In this document: positions 63,204-64,000 of the stretch, in pieces
Layout of the letters: the number at the start of each line of letters is the position of its first letter
Position numbering within the stretch: position 1 is the stretch's first letter
NCBI RefSeq assembly: GCF_001864895.1
Contig: NZ_MJGO01000012.1
Location: 1-64,000 of the forward strand
Direction: 5' to 3'
Length of the DNA stretch: 64,000 bases
From: Curtobacterium sp. MCBA15_009
Lineage (GTDB): Bacteria; Actinomycetota; Actinomycetes; Actinomycetales; Microbacteriaceae
Program-made: the position numbers and the translations under genes
The notes under the pieces: generated by a model
What the model was told of the DNA's origin: nothing
Seen by the model: only the letters and a program-made list of their open reading frames with translations
Databases searched by the model: none

Positions 63204-63659
63204 ATGTCCGATGTCACCACGTCCACCAACCGCTACGCCGGCTCGAGCATCCAGAAGGTCGCGCTCGTCGTCGGCATCGTGTTCCTGCTCGTCGGGATCG
63301 CCGGCTTCGTGCCCGGCCTGACCTCCGGGTCGCTCGCGGGCGCCGGCCACGACTCGATGGCGATGCTGCTCGGGATCTTCCAGGTCTCGGTGCTGCACAA
63401 CATCGTGCACCTGCTGTTCGGTGTCGTCGGGCTGGCGGCCGCCGGTCGCGCCTCCGGGTCGCGCATGTACCTGGTGATCGGCGGGATCGTCTACTTCGTG
63501 CTCTGGATCTACGGGCTCTTCACCGCCGGTCACTCCTCCGGTGCGAACTTCGTGCCGCTCAACAACGCCGACAACTGGCTGCACCTCGTGCTCGCCGTCG
63601 GCATGGTCGCGCTCGGCATCGTGTTCCCGCGCATCCGGCAGCGCCCGGTCGGCGCCTGA
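63204..63659 (+). CDS. DUF4383 membrane protein
   Basis: Small four-helix membrane protein of unknown function. The 151-residue product has helices at about residues 18-38, 50-72, 80-100 and 120-140 and the family's SVLHNIVHLLFGVVGLAAA motif (about 63-81) with conserved NAxNWLHL near the end (NADNWLHLVL). ATG at 63204 has GGGAG 7 nt upstream. The open frame upstream runs antisense to the helicase and fmt and is spurious. A terminator follows. Confidence 0.9.
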   Translation: MSDVTTSTNRYAGSSIQKVALVVGIVFLLVGIAGFVPGLTSGSLAGAGHDSMAMLLGIFQVSVLHNIVHLLFGVVGLAAAGRASGSRMYLVIGGIVYFVLWIYGLFTAGHSSGANFVPLNNADNWLHLVLAVGMVALGIVFPRIRQRPVGA

Positions 63660-63674
63660 CGGCCGAACGAACGA

Positions 63675-63706
63675 CACGACCCCGGGGCGCGCGCTCCGGG
63701 GTCGTG
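63675..63706 (+). terminator. terminator of the DUF4383 gene
   Basis: Perfect 11-bp stem (63675-63685 with 63696-63706) with a 10-nt loop, 16 nt after the stop and followed by a G/T-rich stretch. Confidence 0.6.
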
Positions 63707-63762
63707 GTGTGTCCGGGGCCCGGCCACGGTGCCGGCCGGGCGGGGCGGCCGCCGGCGGTGCG

Positions 63763-63903
63763 GCCTCCGCGCCGACCTTCCACGACGTGATCGTTGTCGC
63801 ACGACGTCGAGGACGTCGCACGACGTCGACGACCGGAGTGTGCGCCGCGGGCATCGCCTCGGCGCCGACGCTCCACGACGTGATCGCTGTCGCACGACGT
63901 CGA
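63763..63903. repeat. direct repeat of a 48-nt unit, related to the 9973-10271 element
   Basis: Units at 63763-63810 and 63856-63903 match at 44 of 48 positions, 93 bp apart. Each contains TCCACGACGTGATCG and the near-palindrome TCGCACGACGTCGA. The unit start GCCTCGGCGCCGA matches the element near 9967-9979. The whole 63660-63961 gap otherwise holds only the DUF4383 terminator; I see no gene in it. Confidence 0.65.
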
Positions 63904-63961
63904 TGTCGTCGATCGGCAACGCCCAACCCGAGCAGCGCCCACCCCGGCGCGCCCGCCAGCG

Positions 63962-64000
63962 TCAGACCTCGGTGAAGGGCTCCGCGTCGTCGAGCCGGGC
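63962..64000 (-). CDS. 3' end of a minus-strand gene running off the window (unidentified)
   Basis: A minus-strand frame ends at TGA (63962-63964) and reads ARLDDAEPFTEV before the stop. Twelve codons are too few to assign. In related genomes priA or a similar housekeeping gene often precedes fmt, so PriA is one possibility, a guess only. Confidence 0.35.
   Translation of the reverse strand, partial: ARLDDAEPFTEV

Overview
The window is a gene-dense, very GC-rich stretch of an actinobacterial chromosome. WhiA, RbpA, OpcA, an ANTAR response regulator of the PdtaR type, an HGxxPAAW protein next to trpC, and the order ctaB / tkt-tal-pgi-zwf-opcA-pgl / rbpA-secG-tpiA-pgk-gap-whiA-rapZ-uvrC point to Actinomycetota. 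Within it the family Microbacteriaceae (a Curtobacterium-like organism) is the best guess; that placement is inference from gene order and base composition, not from a database match.

Layout. 144-1085 (minus): haem O synthase. 1506-9858 (plus): a pentose-phosphate and upper-glycolysis cluster (tkt, tal, pgi, zwf, opcA, pgl). 9859-10466: a long gap with a strong terminator pair around an imperfect intergenic repeat. 10467-31652 (minus): rbpA, secG, the lower-glycolysis genes tpiA-pgk-gap, whiA, rapZ, the excision-repair genes uvrC, uvrA, uvrB (with an SDR oxidoreductase between uvrA and uvrB), coaE, rpsA, a DUF885 peptidase-like protein and polA. 31696-33332: a hotdog thioesterase, a GNAT acetyltransferase and the ANTAR regulator. 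33448-38186: an accessory-looking islet beginning at tRNA-Leu(CAA), with a two-component system, a secreted PKQGD-repeat protein, a DUF308 membrane protein and a ferritin-VIT1 fusion. 38440-46147 (minus): pyk and glutamate synthase gltD-gltB. 46331-56076 (minus): lgt, trpA, trpB, trpC, two small membrane proteins, trpE, hisI, hisF, hisG, hisE and rpe. 56148-57463: a TetR regulator divergent from an NAD(P)-binding protein. 57504-63041 (minus): rsmB, fmt and a large SF2 helicase with predicted membrane segments. 63204-63659 (plus): a DUF4383 membrane protein. The window ends in an intergenic repeat and the probable 3' end of another minus-strand gene.

How the genes work together. Most genes serve central carbon metabolism: the oxidative and non-oxidative pentose-phosphate pathway, glycolysis from glucose-6-phosphate to pyruvate, and histidine and tryptophan synthesis, which draw on the PRPP and erythrose-4-phosphate those pathways supply. 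Glutamate synthase provides nitrogen. Four-nucleotide ATGA/GTGA start-stop overlaps tie many neighbours together (zwf-opcA, pgk-tpiA, response regulator-kinase, trpB-trpA, trpE-membrane protein-HGxxPAAW, hisI-trpE, hisG-hisF, fmt-rsmB).

Two genome-wide habits are visible. Many genes carry a TANNNT -10 box (often TAGGCT) only 6-8 nt before the start codon, which fits leaderless transcription. A palindromic element with core GGACGGGAGGC sits just downstream of several genes, apparently as a terminator, with half-copies inside fmt and rsmB. I found no transposase, prophage, CRISPR array or rRNA. The least ordinary items are the membrane-segment helicase, the islet with the repeat protein and its candidate operator, and the repeat families.
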